A stretch of DNA of 64,000 nt from Clostridia bacterium (GTDB lineage: Bacteria; Bacillota; Clostridia; Peptostreptococcales; Acidaminobacteraceae). Below, in pieces: positions 1 through 9,464 of the stretch. A model generated the notes under the pieces. The model ran no database searches. It saw only the letters and a program-made list of their open reading frames with translations, and had not been told where the DNA came from. The stretch lies in contig JAGYOH010000013.1 in NCBI GenBank assembly GCA_018399635.1, positions 33,465 through 97,464 on the forward strand. The letters are read 5' to 3'. The position numbers and the translations under genes were made by a program. Numbering within the stretch: the stretch's first letter is position 1; every line of letters starts with the position of its first letter.

Positions 1-1
1 C

Positions 2-55
2 ACACTTGACAGTCTGGGCGGTTTTTTGGGCCGTTTCAAGAAGAAGGAGGCCTAA
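2..55 (+). CDS. C-terminal end of a branched-chain amino-acid ABC permease (partial)
   Basis: An open frame enters the window and ends with TAA at 53-55; its last residues are rich in Gly, Phe and Lys (ending GRFKKKEA), as is common for the cytoplasmic tail of LivM-type permeases. The LivG start follows one base later, and the LivG ribosome site lies inside this tail. The identity rests on the invariant livM-livG-livF order rather than on the 17 visible residues, so it is an inference. Confidence 0.5.
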   Translation, partial: TLDSLGGFLGRFKKKEA

Positions 56-56
56 A

Positions 57-821
57 ATGACGATTCTCAGAACCAACAACCTCACCATGCGCTTCGGCGG
101 CCTCACTGCGGTATCCGATCTGACCATCGAGGTGCCCAGGGGCGGCATCGTCGGCCTCATCGGCCCCAACGGGGCGGGCAAGACCACGGTCTTCAACATG
201 ATCACGGGGGTCTACAAGCCCACCTCGGGGAACATCATTTTCGACAACAAGGACATCAGCCGGATGGAGCCCCATGTGATCACCAGAAACGGCATTGCCA
301 GAACCTTTCAGAATATCCGGCTTTTCAAGGACCTGTCGGTGCTGGACAATGTCATGATCGCCAACCATCTCAGACTTGATTCCAACTTCTTCTCCGCCGT
401 CGCCCGGACCCCGGGCTACCGGCAGAAGGAGGAGGGGATCCGCAAAAAATCCCTGGAACTCCTCGATGAGGTGGGTCTGCTTGAATTCAAGGATGCCAAG
501 TCCACCTCCCTGCCCTACGGACAGCAGCGAAAGCTGGAAATCGCCCGGGCCCTGGCTACGGATCCGAAAATGCTCCTCCTCGATGAACCGGCCGCAGGGA
601 TGAATCCCCAGGAATCCATCGAGCTCATGGCCTTCGTGAAGGAAGTCCGGGACAAGTTCGATCTGTCCATTTTGATGATCGAGCATCACATGCAGGTCAT
701 CATGGGAGTCTGCGAACATATCTACGTGCTTGACTATGGGTTGAAAATCGCCGAGGGCAACCCCGGTGTGATTCAGAACGATCCCAAGGTCATTGAAGCC
801 TATCTGGGGGTGGAAGAATGA
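57..821 (+). CDS. livG: Branched-chain amino-acid ABC transporter ATP-binding protein LivG
   Basis: This 254-aa ATPase energises high-affinity uptake of branched-chain amino acids at the inner face of the membrane. Walker A is GPNGAGKTT near residue 37, the signature is the LivG-type PYGQQRKLEIARA instead of LSGGQ, Walker B is LLLDEPAAGM, and the H-loop is MIEHHM. The ATG at 57 is chosen over an in-frame upstream codon because AAGGAGG lies at 44-50 with good spacing and conserved homology begins there. It overlaps livF by 4 bp (ATGA), so the two are translationally coupled. The substrate could be another hydrophobic amino acid, since the binding protein lies outside the window. Confidence 0.93.
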   Translation: MTILRTNNLTMRFGGLTAVSDLTIEVPRGGIVGLIGPNGAGKTTVFNMITGVYKPTSGNIIFDNKDISRMEPHVITRNGIARTFQNIRLFKDLSVLDNVMIANHLRLDSNFFSAVARTPGYRQKEEGIRKKSLELLDEVGLLEFKDAKSTSLPYGQQRKLEIARALATDPKMLLLDEPAAGMNPQESIELMAFVKEVRDKFDLSILMIEHHMQVIMGVCEHIYVLDYGLKIAEGNPGVIQNDPKVIEAYLGVEE

Positions 822-1522
822 TTACCATCAGCGATCTGCATGTCTACTACGGCGGAATCCACGCCATCAGAGGGGTGTCCCTGGCGGTTTCAAAGGGACA
901 GATCGTCAGCCTGATCGGGGCCAACGGGGCCGGCAAGAGCACGACCCTGCGGTCCATCATGACCCTGGAGAAGCCCAGGGAAGGCAGGATCCTGTACAAG
1001 GACAAGGACATCACCCTCACCAGGACCACGGACCTGGTCAAGGACGGCCTCGTCCTGGTGCCGGAGGGCAGACACGTCTTCACCAACCTCACCGTGGAGG
1101 AGAATCTGATCCTGGGGGCCTATTTGAGAAAGAACGCCCAGGCCATTGCAGAGGACATGGCCTGGGTCTACCAGCTCTTCCCCAGACTGAAGGAGCGGAG
1201 CAGGCAGCGTGCCGGGACCATGTCCGGCGGCGAGCAGCAGATGCTGGCGGTGGGCAGGGCCCTGATGAGTTCTCCGGAACTGCTGCTGATGGATGAACCC
1301 TCCCTGGGCCTGGCCCCGCTGATCGTGAAGGATATCTTCGAAATCATCAAAAAAATCAACGAGAAGGGGGTCACCATCCTCCTCATCGAGCAGAATGCCA
1401 AGGTGGCTCTGGAGATTTCCGACTACGCCTACGTCATGGAGACGGGCAACATCGTACTCGAAGGCAAGGGTCGGGACCTGCTCAAGGACGAAAATGTGAA
1501 AAAAGCCTATCTGGGCGCCTAA
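818..1522 (+). CDS. livF: Branched-chain amino-acid ABC transporter ATP-binding protein LivF
   Basis: This is the second ATPase of the HAAT-family importer, 234 aa, the normal length for LivF. Walker A is GANGAGKST near residue 32, the signature is MSGGEQQMLAVGRAL, Walker B is LLLMDEPSLGLAP and the switch region is LLIEQNAK. It starts on the ATG that overlaps the livG stop. It is the last transport gene of the operon; the DUF975 gene follows after 19 bp with its own AGGAGG site and may be cotranscribed. Confidence 0.94.
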   Translation: MITISDLHVYYGGIHAIRGVSLAVSKGQIVSLIGANGAGKSTTLRSIMTLEKPREGRILYKDKDITLTRTTDLVKDGLVLVPEGRHVFTNLTVEENLILGAYLRKNAQAIAEDMAWVYQLFPRLKERSRQRAGTMSGGEQQMLAVGRALMSSPELLLMDEPSLGLAPLIVKDIFEIIKKINEKGVTILLIEQNAKVALEISDYAYVMETGNIVLEGKGRDLLKDENVKKAYLGA

Positions 1523-1541
1523 AGAATTCAGGAGGGATCCG

Positions 1542-2144
1542 ATGTCCTACCAGCAATTGAAATCAGAAGCCAGAAAAAACCTTGAGGGTCAGTGGCCCCT
1601 GCTCGTGGGGGTGACCCTCCTGGTCATGATCGTCACCTCGGTGGGATTCAACAGTCTGAGAGTCGGGGGAGAGGAGGGGGCGAGGGCCTCCATCGACTTG
1701 ATTTCCCTGATTCTCTCCGGCCCCGTCAACCTGGGGGTCGCCCTCCTCTACCTGGAACTCAGAAAGACGGGAGTGGCCCGGATCGAGCCCCTCTTGGAAG
1801 GGTTTCGCCGGTTCATCGACGCCTTCATGCTTCATCTGATCACCATGGTCTTCATTTTTTTATGGAGTCTTCTCCTGGTGGTTCCCGGCATCATCGCCGC
1901 CATCCGTTATGCCATGGCCTATCTCATCATGGCGGAGGACCCCGCCATGACTCCCTTCAAGGCCCTTGAGGCCAGCAAGGCCCTGATGGCCGGCCACAAG
2001 GCGGACTACGCCCTCTTTGTCCTGAGTTTCATCGGCTGGGGGATTGTGTCCCTCCTGACCTTCGGCCTCGGGACCCTCTACCTGCTGCCCTATTTCAATG
2101 CGTCAAAGGTGAATTTTTATCAGGCCATCAAGGGAGATGTCTAG
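1542..2144 (+). CDS. DUF975 family integral membrane protein
   Basis: This is a 200-aa multi-helix membrane protein of unknown function. The start MSYQQLKSEARKNLEGQWPL is the typical DUF975 opening (an amphipathic segment followed by a first helix), and hydrophobic stretches lie around residues 20-35, 50-75, 105-130 and 150-185. A GGAGGGATCCG site precedes ATG at 1542. It sits 19 bp downstream of livF and ends in a strong terminator, so it may ride the liv transcript; a role in amino-acid transport is not implied by the family. Confidence 0.8.
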   Translation: MSYQQLKSEARKNLEGQWPLLVGVTLLVMIVTSVGFNSLRVGGEEGARASIDLISLILSGPVNLGVALLYLELRKTGVARIEPLLEGFRRFIDAFMLHLITMVFIFLWSLLLVVPGIIAAIRYAMAYLIMAEDPAMTPFKALEASKALMAGHKADYALFVLSFIGWGIVSLLTFGLGTLYLLPYFNASKVNFYQAIKGDV

Positions 2145-2183
2145 AGGGAGTCTGGATGGCGTGGAGAGGAAAAACCAGTCGAG

Positions 2184-2215
2184 AAGCGTCAATCCCATGG
2201 GGTTGACGCTTTTTA
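2184..2215 (+). terminator. Rho-independent terminator after the liv/DUF975 operon
   Basis: AAGCGTCAA(T)CCC pairs with GGGTTGACGCTT across a short loop with one bulged T, followed by TTTTT. It closes the operon ending at 2144. Confidence 0.85.
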
Positions 2216-2346
2216 AATGGAAAATAAATCACATTAAAGGCACATATTGAATTATAAGTGATGAAGAGGTAAAATTTGGGTATCAAGAAAACTGTAAAGC
2301 ATTCAGGAATCAATGAGAATCCATGATGTGATTGGAGGTGAAACAC

Positions 2347-5300
2347 GTGGGAGGCAGCGTGTCGGCGCCACAGGGCATGACGGAGCAGAAATTTCTTAGA
2401 GAGATTGCTGATTTTTATCTGTGTCTGGATGAAAAGGGTCGGGTTCTCGGCATTGAGGAAGCCAGTCACCAGGCGAAGCGCTACATCGACAGCCTCAGAG
2501 AGGTCCTGTTGACGTGGCGTTTTTTGCCCGCCGGGCCGGAGGAATCCGGCAGCCCCTTAGAGAGCCGGGACGGCTCATTGACGGTTGCTCCCCACCGAAG
2601 GACGGTGCTTCACCTTGACCTCCCCCAGGAGGGTCCCTTGAATTTTCGAGGAGAATTCATCCAGGAGGCAGAGGCCGGAAAAGCCCGCTACCACGGCTAC
2701 TTCATCCGGGTACATGCGGATGACAGGACGGGAACGGACCAGAGCAGCTTCGAGGCCTTCTTCCACAGGATGGCCCAGATGCTGCTGGTCATGGATGCCG
2801 GCTACCGGATCATTTTCGCCAACGGGGAGGTCATCCGAAGGACGGGCTATTCCTTCGAGGCCCTCAAGGGCATGAGAATCTGCGACCTGTTGTCCCTCGA
2901 AGGAGTCGATTGCGACCAGGCCAGGCTCAAGGCCCTCTGCGAGGGCTGCCTCACCCCCTGTGAAATGACCATGACCGCCCGGGACGGGGGTCTCATCCGG
3001 GTCAGGATGCAGGCCCATGACGGACAGTGGGAAGGCAGCCCCTGCATCTACTGCCTGGCCAGCGAACTCACCGCCGATGAAGCGGCCCTCTACCGCTTTG
3101 AAAAGATTTTCCAGAAATGTCCTGACCTGCTGGTCATCCTGGACGGGGCCACCCAGGAAGTCATCGACGGCAATGAGACCTTTTACAGGACCACGGGCTA
3201 TCTCCCGGAGGAAATCGTGGGTCGTCACATCGACCAGCTGGCCATCATCCACCCCGTCAAATACTACAAGATTCTCAAGAATGAACTGGTCCGCAAGGGA
3301 TTCCTCCATGAAAAAGAAGTGACCTTGAGACTCAAGTCCGATCAACTCTATGACGTGGTCCTCAATGTCGACCGGGTGCAGCATCATGACAGGGCCTACT
3401 GGGTGATTTTCATGCTGCCCATCGGCCGCCTCAAGTCCCTCAGAGGCATCCTTGAAAACAAGTCCCGGGAAAGAAGCATCCTCTTGAACAACATCGGCAC
3501 CCAGGTCTGGTACCTCATCGACGCCTACACCTACGGCAAGGTCAACCGGGCCCATGCCAGGTTTCTGGGCTTGAAGACCCGCGACCTTTCCCACCAGGAT
3601 ATGAGAAAGGTGCTGGACAAGGCCCTGGTGGCGGTTTTCGGCCTGCCGGACTTCGAGACGGGGGCCGTCCGCAGGACCACCTCAGAAGTCTGGGTGGATC
3701 CCCCCGGAGGCGGATCCCGCTGTCTGGCCATCAGACGGACCCCGGTCCATGATCTTCAGGGCAACCTGCAGTATGTGGTCTGTTCCGCCGAGGATATCAC
3801 CGAGAGCATTCTCGACAAGCACACCCTCCAGGCCCGGGAGGCGGAGTTCTGGGCCCTCATCAGCCGGATGAACCAGGGGATTGCGGTTTTCAAGGCGGTC
3901 CCGGACCAGACGGAAGAAGTGGTGGATTTCAAGATCACTCAAATCAACCACCGGTTCGCGGAGATGATGGGCCATTCCCGGGATAGAATCCTGGGATCCC
4001 GCCTGCTGGAACGGGAACGGGAAGCCCGCCTGGACTGGTTCGGGGTGATGAAGCAGGTGGCCCGGGAGGGGACCACCTCGACCCATGTGGAGTTCTATCC
4101 AGGAACCGGCCTCTGGCTGCAGGTCACGGTCTATCGGCCCCTTCCGGGCCATGTGGCGGTCATGCTCAACGACATCACCCTTCAGAAGTCCTTTGAAGAA
4201 AATCTCCACATTGAAAAGGAGCGCCTCAGGATGACCCTCCTGTCCGTGGGGGACGGGGTCATCACCAGCAATGAAGGGGGTGAAATCCTTCTGATGAACC
4301 AGGTGGCCCAGGAACTCACCGGCTGGCCGGCAGGCGAGGCCTGCGGGCGGGAAATCACCGAGGTCTTCCAGATCAGAACAAGTCAAAGCGGGATGGACAA
4401 GGACCTTTTCAAGACCGTTCTGGCGACCAACCGGTCCTTTGACCTGGATTCCCACCGGGTCCTTGTTCCCCGAACTGGAGAGGACCTGTCCATCGAGGGG
4501 GGGATCCATCCCATCCGGGACGAGTCGGGTGCCCCCATTGGACTGGTGGTGGTCTTCCGCAACACCGCGAAAAAAAGGGAAGAAGAGAAGAAAATCGAGT
4601 ATCTCAGCTTCCACGACTACCTGACCGGGCTCTACAACCGGCGCTATGTGGAGGAATCCTTGAGCCGGCTGGATACACTGAGAAACCTGCCTCTGACCCT
4701 GATGAGCCTCGATGTCAACGGACTCAAACTCACCAATGACGCCTTCGGCCACCAGGAGGGGGACCGGCTGCTCAAGATCGTGGCCGGAATCCTGACGACC
4801 AGCTTGAGAGAGGACGAGATCATCGGAAGAATCGGCGGAGATGAGTTCATGATCCTGCTGCCCGCCACCACGCCCCAGGAGGCCGACCACCTGAGAGAAA
4901 GAATTCTCCAGGCGACCAGGGTCAAGTGCCGTGATCCCCTGGTCATCTCCCTGGCCGTGGGCCACGCCACGAAGACCTCTCCTGCAGAGGATATCGAGGA
5001 AATCAAACGACTGGCGGACCAGAGGATGTATGAAGACAAGCTGGAAAACGGAAAATTCATGCGGTTGCAGACGGTGGAGATGCTGCTCAGACTGGTCAAG
5101 GCCCGCTTTTCCCATGAAAGCATGCACGTCCTGAGGGTCACCCGGTATGCCGAGGCCATTGCCAGGGGTCTGGGGCTTTCCCGGGAGGAAATCGACAACG
5201 TCAGGTCGGCCAGCGAGCTCCATGAAATCGGCATGGTGATGATTCCCCAGGAGCTCATCAGCAAGCAGGGCCCACTGACGGAAAAGGAAAGGCGCCTCAT

Positions 5301-5631
5301 GGAGCTTCATACCAAACGGGGTTATCAGATTCTCAGGTCGGTGGACGAGTACTCCCATCTGGCGGATTTCATCCTCCACCACCATGAGTTCTGGGACGGC
5401 AGCGGCTATCCCGAGGGACTCCAAAAGGATGAGATTCCCCTGTGTTCGCGGATCATCGCCGTGGCCAATGCCTATGAGGCCATGACCGCCCTGCGGCCCT
5501 ATCGCCGCCGGATGACCATGGAGGAGGCCCTGGGTGAAATCCGACAGAACAGCGGCAGCCAGTTCGATCCCCGGGTGGTGGCGGTTTTTGTCAAGCTGCT
5601 GCATCAGAAGGGATTTGATGACCTGGCCTGA
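2347..5631 (+). CDS. Multi-PAS GGDEF / HD-GYP cyclic-di-GMP signalling protein with degenerate HD-GYP
   Basis: This ~1094-aa soluble sensor lacks membrane helices. About five PAS-like domains (roughly residues 125-240, 250-370, 380-495, 500-620, 635-755) precede a GGDEF domain (about 770-920; active site GRIGGDEF intact) and an HD-GYP domain (about 930-1090). The GGDEF inhibitory site reads RxxE rather than RxxD. In HD-GYP the HDIGK motif reads HEIGM and the later DxxDA metal region reads NAYEA, although HHEFWDGSGYP is present, so phosphodiesterase activity is doubtful. GTG at 2347 is preferred over TTG at 2332 because GGAGGT at 2334-2339 serves it with 7-base spacing. It is monocistronic, with terminators on both sides. 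Confidence 0.88.
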   Translation: MGGSVSAPQGMTEQKFLREIADFYLCLDEKGRVLGIEEASHQAKRYIDSLREVLLTWRFLPAGPEESGSPLESRDGSLTVAPHRRTVLHLDLPQEGPLNFRGEFIQEAEAGKARYHGYFIRVHADDRTGTDQSSFEAFFHRMAQMLLVMDAGYRIIFANGEVIRRTGYSFEALKGMRICDLLSLEGVDCDQARLKALCEGCLTPCEMTMTARDGGLIRVRMQAHDGQWEGSPCIYCLASELTADEAALYRFEKIFQKCPDLLVILDGATQEVIDGNETFYRTTGYLPEEIVGRHIDQLAIIHPVKYYKILKNELVRKGFLHEKEVTLRLKSDQLYDVVLNVDRVQHHDRAYWVIFMLPIGRLKSLRGILENKSRERSILLNNIGTQVWYLIDAYTYGKVNRAHARFLGLKTRDLSHQDMRKVLDKALVAVFGLPDFETGAVRRTTSEVWVDPPGGGSRCLAIRRTPVHDLQGNLQYVVCSAEDITESILDKHTLQAREAEFWALISRMNQGIAVFKAVPDQTEEVVDFKITQINHRFAEMMGHSRDRILGSRLLEREREARLDWFGVMKQVAREGTTSTHVEFYPGTGLWLQVTVYRPLPGHVAVMLNDITLQKSFEENLHIEKERLRMTLLSVGDGVITSNEGGEILLMNQVAQELTGWPAGEACGREITEVFQIRTSQSGMDKDLFKTVLATNRSFDLDSHRVLVPRTGEDLSIEGGIHPIRDESGAPIGLVVVFRNTAKKREEEKKIEYLSFHDYLTGLYNRRYVEESLSRLDTLRNLPLTLMSLDVNGLKLTNDAFGHQEGDRLLKIVAGILTTSLREDEIIGRIGGDEFMILLPATTPQEADHLRERILQATRVKCRDPLVISLAVGHATKTSPAEDIEEIKRLADQRMYEDKLENGKFMRLQTVEMLLRLVKARFSHESMHVLRVTRYAEAIARGLGLSREEIDNVRSASELHEIGMVMIPQELISKQGPLTEKERRLMELHTKRGYQILRSVDEYSHLADFILHHHEFWDGSGYPEGLQKDEIPLCSRIIAVANAYEAMTALRPYRRRMTMEEALGEIRQNSGSQFDPRVVAVFVKLLHQKGFDDLA

Positions 5632-5636
5632 ACAAG

Positions 5637-5684
5637 AAAAGGTCCCTGACCGCCTCCATCGGCGGAAAGGGACCTTCTTTTTTT
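5637..5684. terminator. Bidirectional terminator
   Basis: AAGGTCCCT and GACCGCC pair with GGCGG and AGGGACCTT around a short loop, with a T-run on the plus side and an A-run upstream that serves the minus strand. It separates the convergent genes ending at 5631 and 5683. Confidence 0.88.
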
Positions 5685-7227
5685 AGAGCTTCTCCAGGGC
5701 GTCCAGGGCCGTTTCACTGTAGGTCTTCAGGCCGGTGATCCTGGCGGCGGTTTCCGTCAGGGGGACCAGGTCCTCTCTGGCGATGTGGTCCAGGGTGAAG
5801 CGGCGATTCAAGGCCATGAACTGCTTGAGGCCGGTTTCAATCCGACTGAGGTAGGAATAGACCCCGACGGATCCCAAGGGAAGCGATTGGGCTGCTTCAC
5901 CGTACCAGGACTTGAGAACCCGGATCTGGTTGAAGATTTCCCCGGCGGTTTCACCATAGGCGGCGTGGGTCTTGGAAAGGGTGCCTTCCTTCAGGGCGTC
6001 TCCCGTTTCCTTGCCCACGAAGGCGGCGGCCATGGCGCCCCGGCCGATGCCGACGAACTTGATATGGGGGGCCCCCAGGGCCAGGGCCTTGTAGACGTCA
6101 TCCTCCATGACCAGCCCGCCGGCCAGGGCGACGTTGGGAAGTTCATAGCCCTTTTCGGCCATTTTTTCAAGAATCCGGACCAGGAGACTGCCCATCTCCA
6201 CCGTGGGAATGCCCCATTCGTTCATCATTTTGGTGGGGCTGTTGCCTGAGCCGCCGCCGGCGCCGTCGAAGGTGACCAGGTCCACCCTGGCCTTGGAGGC
6301 GATGACGAGGATTTTCATCAGGTCGGCAGGGTCGAAGGGACCGGTCTTGAAGAAGACCTGGTCCGCCCCCAGGGCCCTGAGTTCCTCGACTCTCTGAATC
6401 AGAAAGGCTTCATCCCAGAGGGGGAGTTTTCCGATTTTCATGAAGGGCTCTCCGATCCCCTCCTCGTGGGCCCGGGCCACTTCGGGATCCTTGGGATCCG
6501 GCAGGATGAGATAGCCCATGGCGTCGAATCTCAAGGCGTCTTTCAGAGTCTTGACCGGGCCCATCCCCTGGATGCCCTTGGCGGCCTGGCCGAATTTCAA
6601 CTCCACGGACTTGACGCCGAGCCGGGTGATGGCGTAATCCAGGACCTTCAGATTCTCGTCATCGGGGTTGGCCTGGAGGACGATGTCCCCGTAACCGCGG
6701 TCATATCTGCGGAAGGTCTCCACCATCTCCTGAATGAGAGGCGCCTTGGTGACCACGCCCTTTTCAAGCTCGAGACCGGGATCCTTGGCCACCACGTCTT
6801 CACCGATGACCACGGGAATGCCGTAGAGGGCGGCGCCGGCGTAGTAATCCTGCCAGTTGAGCTTGGCCATGGCCGGGAGGATGATGGGGGCGGTCATTTT
6901 GATCTTTCCGATTCGAGTGGCCAGGGAAGCCCTGGGATAGGTGGCCTCCTCCTGGGTCTCGCCGGTGCCGTGGACTCCGAAGACCCTGCCGTTGATATTG
7001 AAGGAGGAGAAGTCCAGGGGATAATCCTTTTCTGAGGCGAACTGGTTGATGTCCGCCTTGTAGGGATAGATGGCGTCGGGACCCCTGAGAGCGGACAGGC
7101 CGATTTCACAGGGACCGGGGCAGTTGCTCGAACAAGTGGCGCACATGCCGGACAGGGGGGAGACGTTTTGAGGCGTACGCATTCTGGTATTGGTGATGGA
7201 TGAACTGAGGGACGGACTGTAACTCAT
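5683..7227 (-). CDS. FMN-binding glutamate-synthase-like protein
   Basis: This 514-aa protein corresponds to the central and FMN-binding portion of glutamate synthase large subunit (GltB-like, archaeal-type stand-alone form) and is predicted to be a cytosolic flavin oxidoreductase. The N-terminus carries a cysteine cluster (GMCATCSSNCPGPCEIG) that could hold an Fe-S centre; the FMN barrel shows TFDGAGGGSGNSP and later LAGGLVMEDDVYKALALGA and GIGRGAMAAAF. There is no glutaminase domain. The ATG at 7227 follows AAGGAGG with good spacing, and an upstream in-frame ATG lacks a ribosome site. A strong promoter lies just upstream. The actual substrate cannot be told from sequence. Confidence 0.82.
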   Translation of the reverse strand: MSYSPSLSSSITNTRMRTPQNVSPLSGMCATCSSNCPGPCEIGLSALRGPDAIYPYKADINQFASEKDYPLDFSSFNINGRVFGVHGTGETQEEATYPRASLATRIGKIKMTAPIILPAMAKLNWQDYYAGAALYGIPVVIGEDVVAKDPGLELEKGVVTKAPLIQEMVETFRRYDRGYGDIVLQANPDDENLKVLDYAITRLGVKSVELKFGQAAKGIQGMGPVKTLKDALRFDAMGYLILPDPKDPEVARAHEEGIGEPFMKIGKLPLWDEAFLIQRVEELRALGADQVFFKTGPFDPADLMKILVIASKARVDLVTFDGAGGGSGNSPTKMMNEWGIPTVEMGSLLVRILEKMAEKGYELPNVALAGGLVMEDDVYKALALGAPHIKFVGIGRGAMAAAFVGKETGDALKEGTLSKTHAAYGETAGEIFNQIRVLKSWYGEAAQSLPLGSVGVYSYLSRIETGLKQFMALNRRFTLDHIAREDLVPLTETAARITGLKTYSETALDALEKL

Positions 7228-7281
7228 GGCATGACCTCCTTGAAATGGATTGAACGGGGCGGCAAACATCTGTATAATCTG

Positions 7282-7310
7282 ATTATATACGATTCATGGG
7301 GAGATGCCAA
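7282..7310 (-). promoter_or_regulatory. Sigma-A-type promoter for the glutamate-synthase-like gene
   Basis: Read on the minus strand, TTGGCA and TATAAT are separated by exactly 17 bases, about 55 bp upstream of the start at 7227. Confidence 0.75.
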
Positions 7311-7363
7311 ATAATCAATATTTTCGTATCATAATACAAGTGACTGGAAAAGGGAGGACATCG

Positions 7364-8977
7364 ATGAAAAAAATTCAAGATTCCCAGGAATTGACTGACC
7401 CCTTCCGGCGGCGTGTCGTTTACGGCAGGCGGGGGATGGTAGCCACCTCCCAGCCCCTGGCCGCCCAGGCCGGGCTTGAAATCCTGCACAAGGGGGGCAA
7501 TGCCGTGGACGCCGCGGTGGCCGTCGCCGCCGCCCTGACGGTGGTGGAACCTGCCAGCAACGGGATCGGAGGAGACAGCTTCGCTCTGGTCCATACCGGG
7601 GGAAGGCTTCACGGCATGAACGCCAGCGGCAGAGCGCCCCTGGGTCTGAGCATTGAAGGACTCAGGGACTTGGGGTATGAGGGGATTCCCAGGGAGGGGG
7701 TCGTCCCCATCACGGTTCCCGGCGCCCCCGGAGGCTGGGCGGCCCTCAACCGACGGTTCGGAAGGCTTTCCCTGGAGGAGGTCATGGCACCGGCCGTCCG
7801 CCTGGCGATGGAGGGCTACGGGGTCACGACCACGGTGGCCCACCTCTGGCGGCAGGCCTGCCGGGACTACGGTGAAAGACCGGGGGAGGAGGTTTTCAAG
7901 CCCTGGTTCGATACCTTCATGCCTCAGGGAAGTCCTCCCCGGGAGGGTGATCTGATGGTGCTCAAGGATCACGGGGAGACCCTCAAAGAGATTGCCGGAA
8001 CCGGGGCCAGAAGCTTTTATGAAGGGGCCCTGGGGCAAAAAATCACGGACTACCTGCAGAGGCATGGTGGTTTTATGACCCTGGCGGATCTGAAGAATTT
8101 CAAGGTGGAATGGGTGGATCCCATCAGCGTGGCCTACCGGGGGTACGAGATCTGGGAGATGCCCCCCAACGGCCAGGGCATCGTGGCCCTCATGGCCCTG
8201 AACATTCTCAAGAAAGACCATTTTCAGGAGACCCGGGACCTGTCCGGTCTCCACCGTCAGATCGAGGCCATGAAGCTGGCCTTCGCCGACGGCGAGGGGT
8301 TCGTGGCGGATCCGGATTTCATGCGGGTGACAACCCGGGATCTTCTGAGCCCGGAATACGGTCAAAGACGCCGGGCCCTGATTTCAGACAGGGCGGCCCT
8401 TCCCTCGGCGGGAGACCCTGAGGGAAGCGGTACGGTCTACCTGGCCACCGCCGATGAAGGGGGGGACATGGTTTCCATGATCCAGAGCAATTACACCGGC
8501 TTCGGTTCCGGTGTCGTCATTCCGGGTACCGGCATCGCCCTGCACAACCGGGGGGCTAATTTTTCCTTTGATCCGGCTCATCCCAATGCCCTTGCCGGGG
8601 GCAAAAGACCCTACCACACCATCATTCCCGGCTTCATCACCCGGGGGGGAAGGGCCGTGGGTCCCTTCGGCGTCATGGGGGGCTTCATGCAGCCCCAGGG
8701 GCATCTGCAGCTGGTGATGAATCTGCTGGACTTCCACATGGATCCCCAAAGGGCCCTGGAAGCGCCGAGATGGCAGTGGCTGGGAGGCTTGAGGGTGGGG
8801 GTCGAGGCGGGATTTCCCGAGGAGGTCCTTGCAGGTCTCGAGGCCCTGGGCCACGACCTGGTGAGGAACTACGACCCGGTCCGGATGGGTCGCGGTCAGA
8901 TGATCATCAAACTGGACAACGGTCTCTACGCCGGGGGCACGGAGCCTCGGGCGGACGGGGTCGTGGCAGCCTGTTAG
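7364..8977 (+). CDS. ggt: Gamma-glutamyltranspeptidase family protein
   Basis: This 537-aa Ntn-hydrolase is expected to hydrolyse or transfer gamma-glutamyl groups from glutathione-like compounds. The large-subunit opening (VATSQPLAAQAGLEIL, GGNAVDAAVA, NGIGGD) and the small-subunit region (FGSGVVIPGTGIALHNRGANF, PYHTIIPG) are clear. The autoprocessing Thr is probably in GTVYLATAD; the usual TTH is changed to TVY, so this is a divergent subfamily. No signal peptide is visible, which suggests a cytosolic enzyme, unlike enterobacterial Ggt. ATG at 7364 follows AAAGGGAGGACATCG. The YbaK-type gene follows after 13 bp, so the two form an operon. Confidence 0.88.
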   Translation: MKKIQDSQELTDPFRRRVVYGRRGMVATSQPLAAQAGLEILHKGGNAVDAAVAVAAALTVVEPASNGIGGDSFALVHTGGRLHGMNASGRAPLGLSIEGLRDLGYEGIPREGVVPITVPGAPGGWAALNRRFGRLSLEEVMAPAVRLAMEGYGVTTTVAHLWRQACRDYGERPGEEVFKPWFDTFMPQGSPPREGDLMVLKDHGETLKEIAGTGARSFYEGALGQKITDYLQRHGGFMTLADLKNFKVEWVDPISVAYRGYEIWEMPPNGQGIVALMALNILKKDHFQETRDLSGLHRQIEAMKLAFADGEGFVADPDFMRVTTRDLLSPEYGQRRRALISDRAALPSAGDPEGSGTVYLATADEGGDMVSMIQSNYTGFGSGVVIPGTGIALHNRGANFSFDPAHPNALAGGKRPYHTIIPGFITRGGRAVGPFGVMGGFMQPQGHLQLVMNLLDFHMDPQRALEAPRWQWLGGLRVGVEAGFPEEVLAGLEALGHDLVRNYDPVRMGRGQMIIKLDNGLYAGGTEPRADGVVAAC

Positions 8978-8990
8978 GAGGAATCATACA

Positions 8991-9452
8991 GTGAGTATTG
9001 AAAGCGTCAAAAGTGAGTTTCAAAGCAGGGGGCTGCCCCTTGAAGTGATTGAAATGGATACCAGCACCGCCACGGTGTCCCTGGCGGCCCGGGCCCTGGG
9101 GGTGGAGCCGGCCAGAATCGCCAAGACCATGGCCCTGCGCCTCAAGGAAGAGGATATCCTGATCCTGTCCAAGGGGGACGCCCGCCTGGACAACCGGAAA
9201 TTCAAGGACCTGTTTTCCCAGAAGGCCCGGATGATTCCCCTCGACGAGGTGGAGGCGGCGACGGGGCATCCCGTGGGAGGGGTCTGTCCCTTCGGTCTGA
9301 AAACTCCCCTGAAGGTGTTTCTGGATGAATCCCTGAAAATCTTCGACGTGGTGTATCCGGCCGGCGGGGGACCCAATACCGCGGTTAAAATCACCGTCGA
9401 GGATCTGGCGGCGGTCACCGGGGGCCGCTGGGTGGACCTGTGCCAGGTCTGA
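8991..9452 (+). CDS. YbaK/EbsC-family aminoacyl-tRNA deacylase
   Basis: This 153-aa protein belongs to the YbaK/ProX editing-domain family, which hydrolyses mischarged aminoacyl-tRNAs. Visible hallmarks are AKTMALRLKEEDILIL (Lys of the active site), DNRKFKDLF, and GHPVGGVCPFG, the GxxPGG-like substrate loop. GTG at 8991 has AGGAGG nine bases upstream. It is cotranscribed with ggt and closed by the next terminator. Which tRNA it edits is not predictable. Confidence 0.88.
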   Translation: MSIESVKSEFQSRGLPLEVIEMDTSTATVSLAARALGVEPARIAKTMALRLKEEDILILSKGDARLDNRKFKDLFSQKARMIPLDEVEAATGHPVGGVCPFGLKTPLKVFLDESLKIFDVVYPAGGGPNTAVKITVEDLAAVTGGRWVDLCQV

Positions 9453-9464
9453 CCGGACCATTAA

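Noticed and set aside
3682..5604. A 640-codon minus-strand frame
   Set aside because: It lies opposite the PAS-GGDEF-HD-GYP gene and has no recognisable motif or ribosome site.
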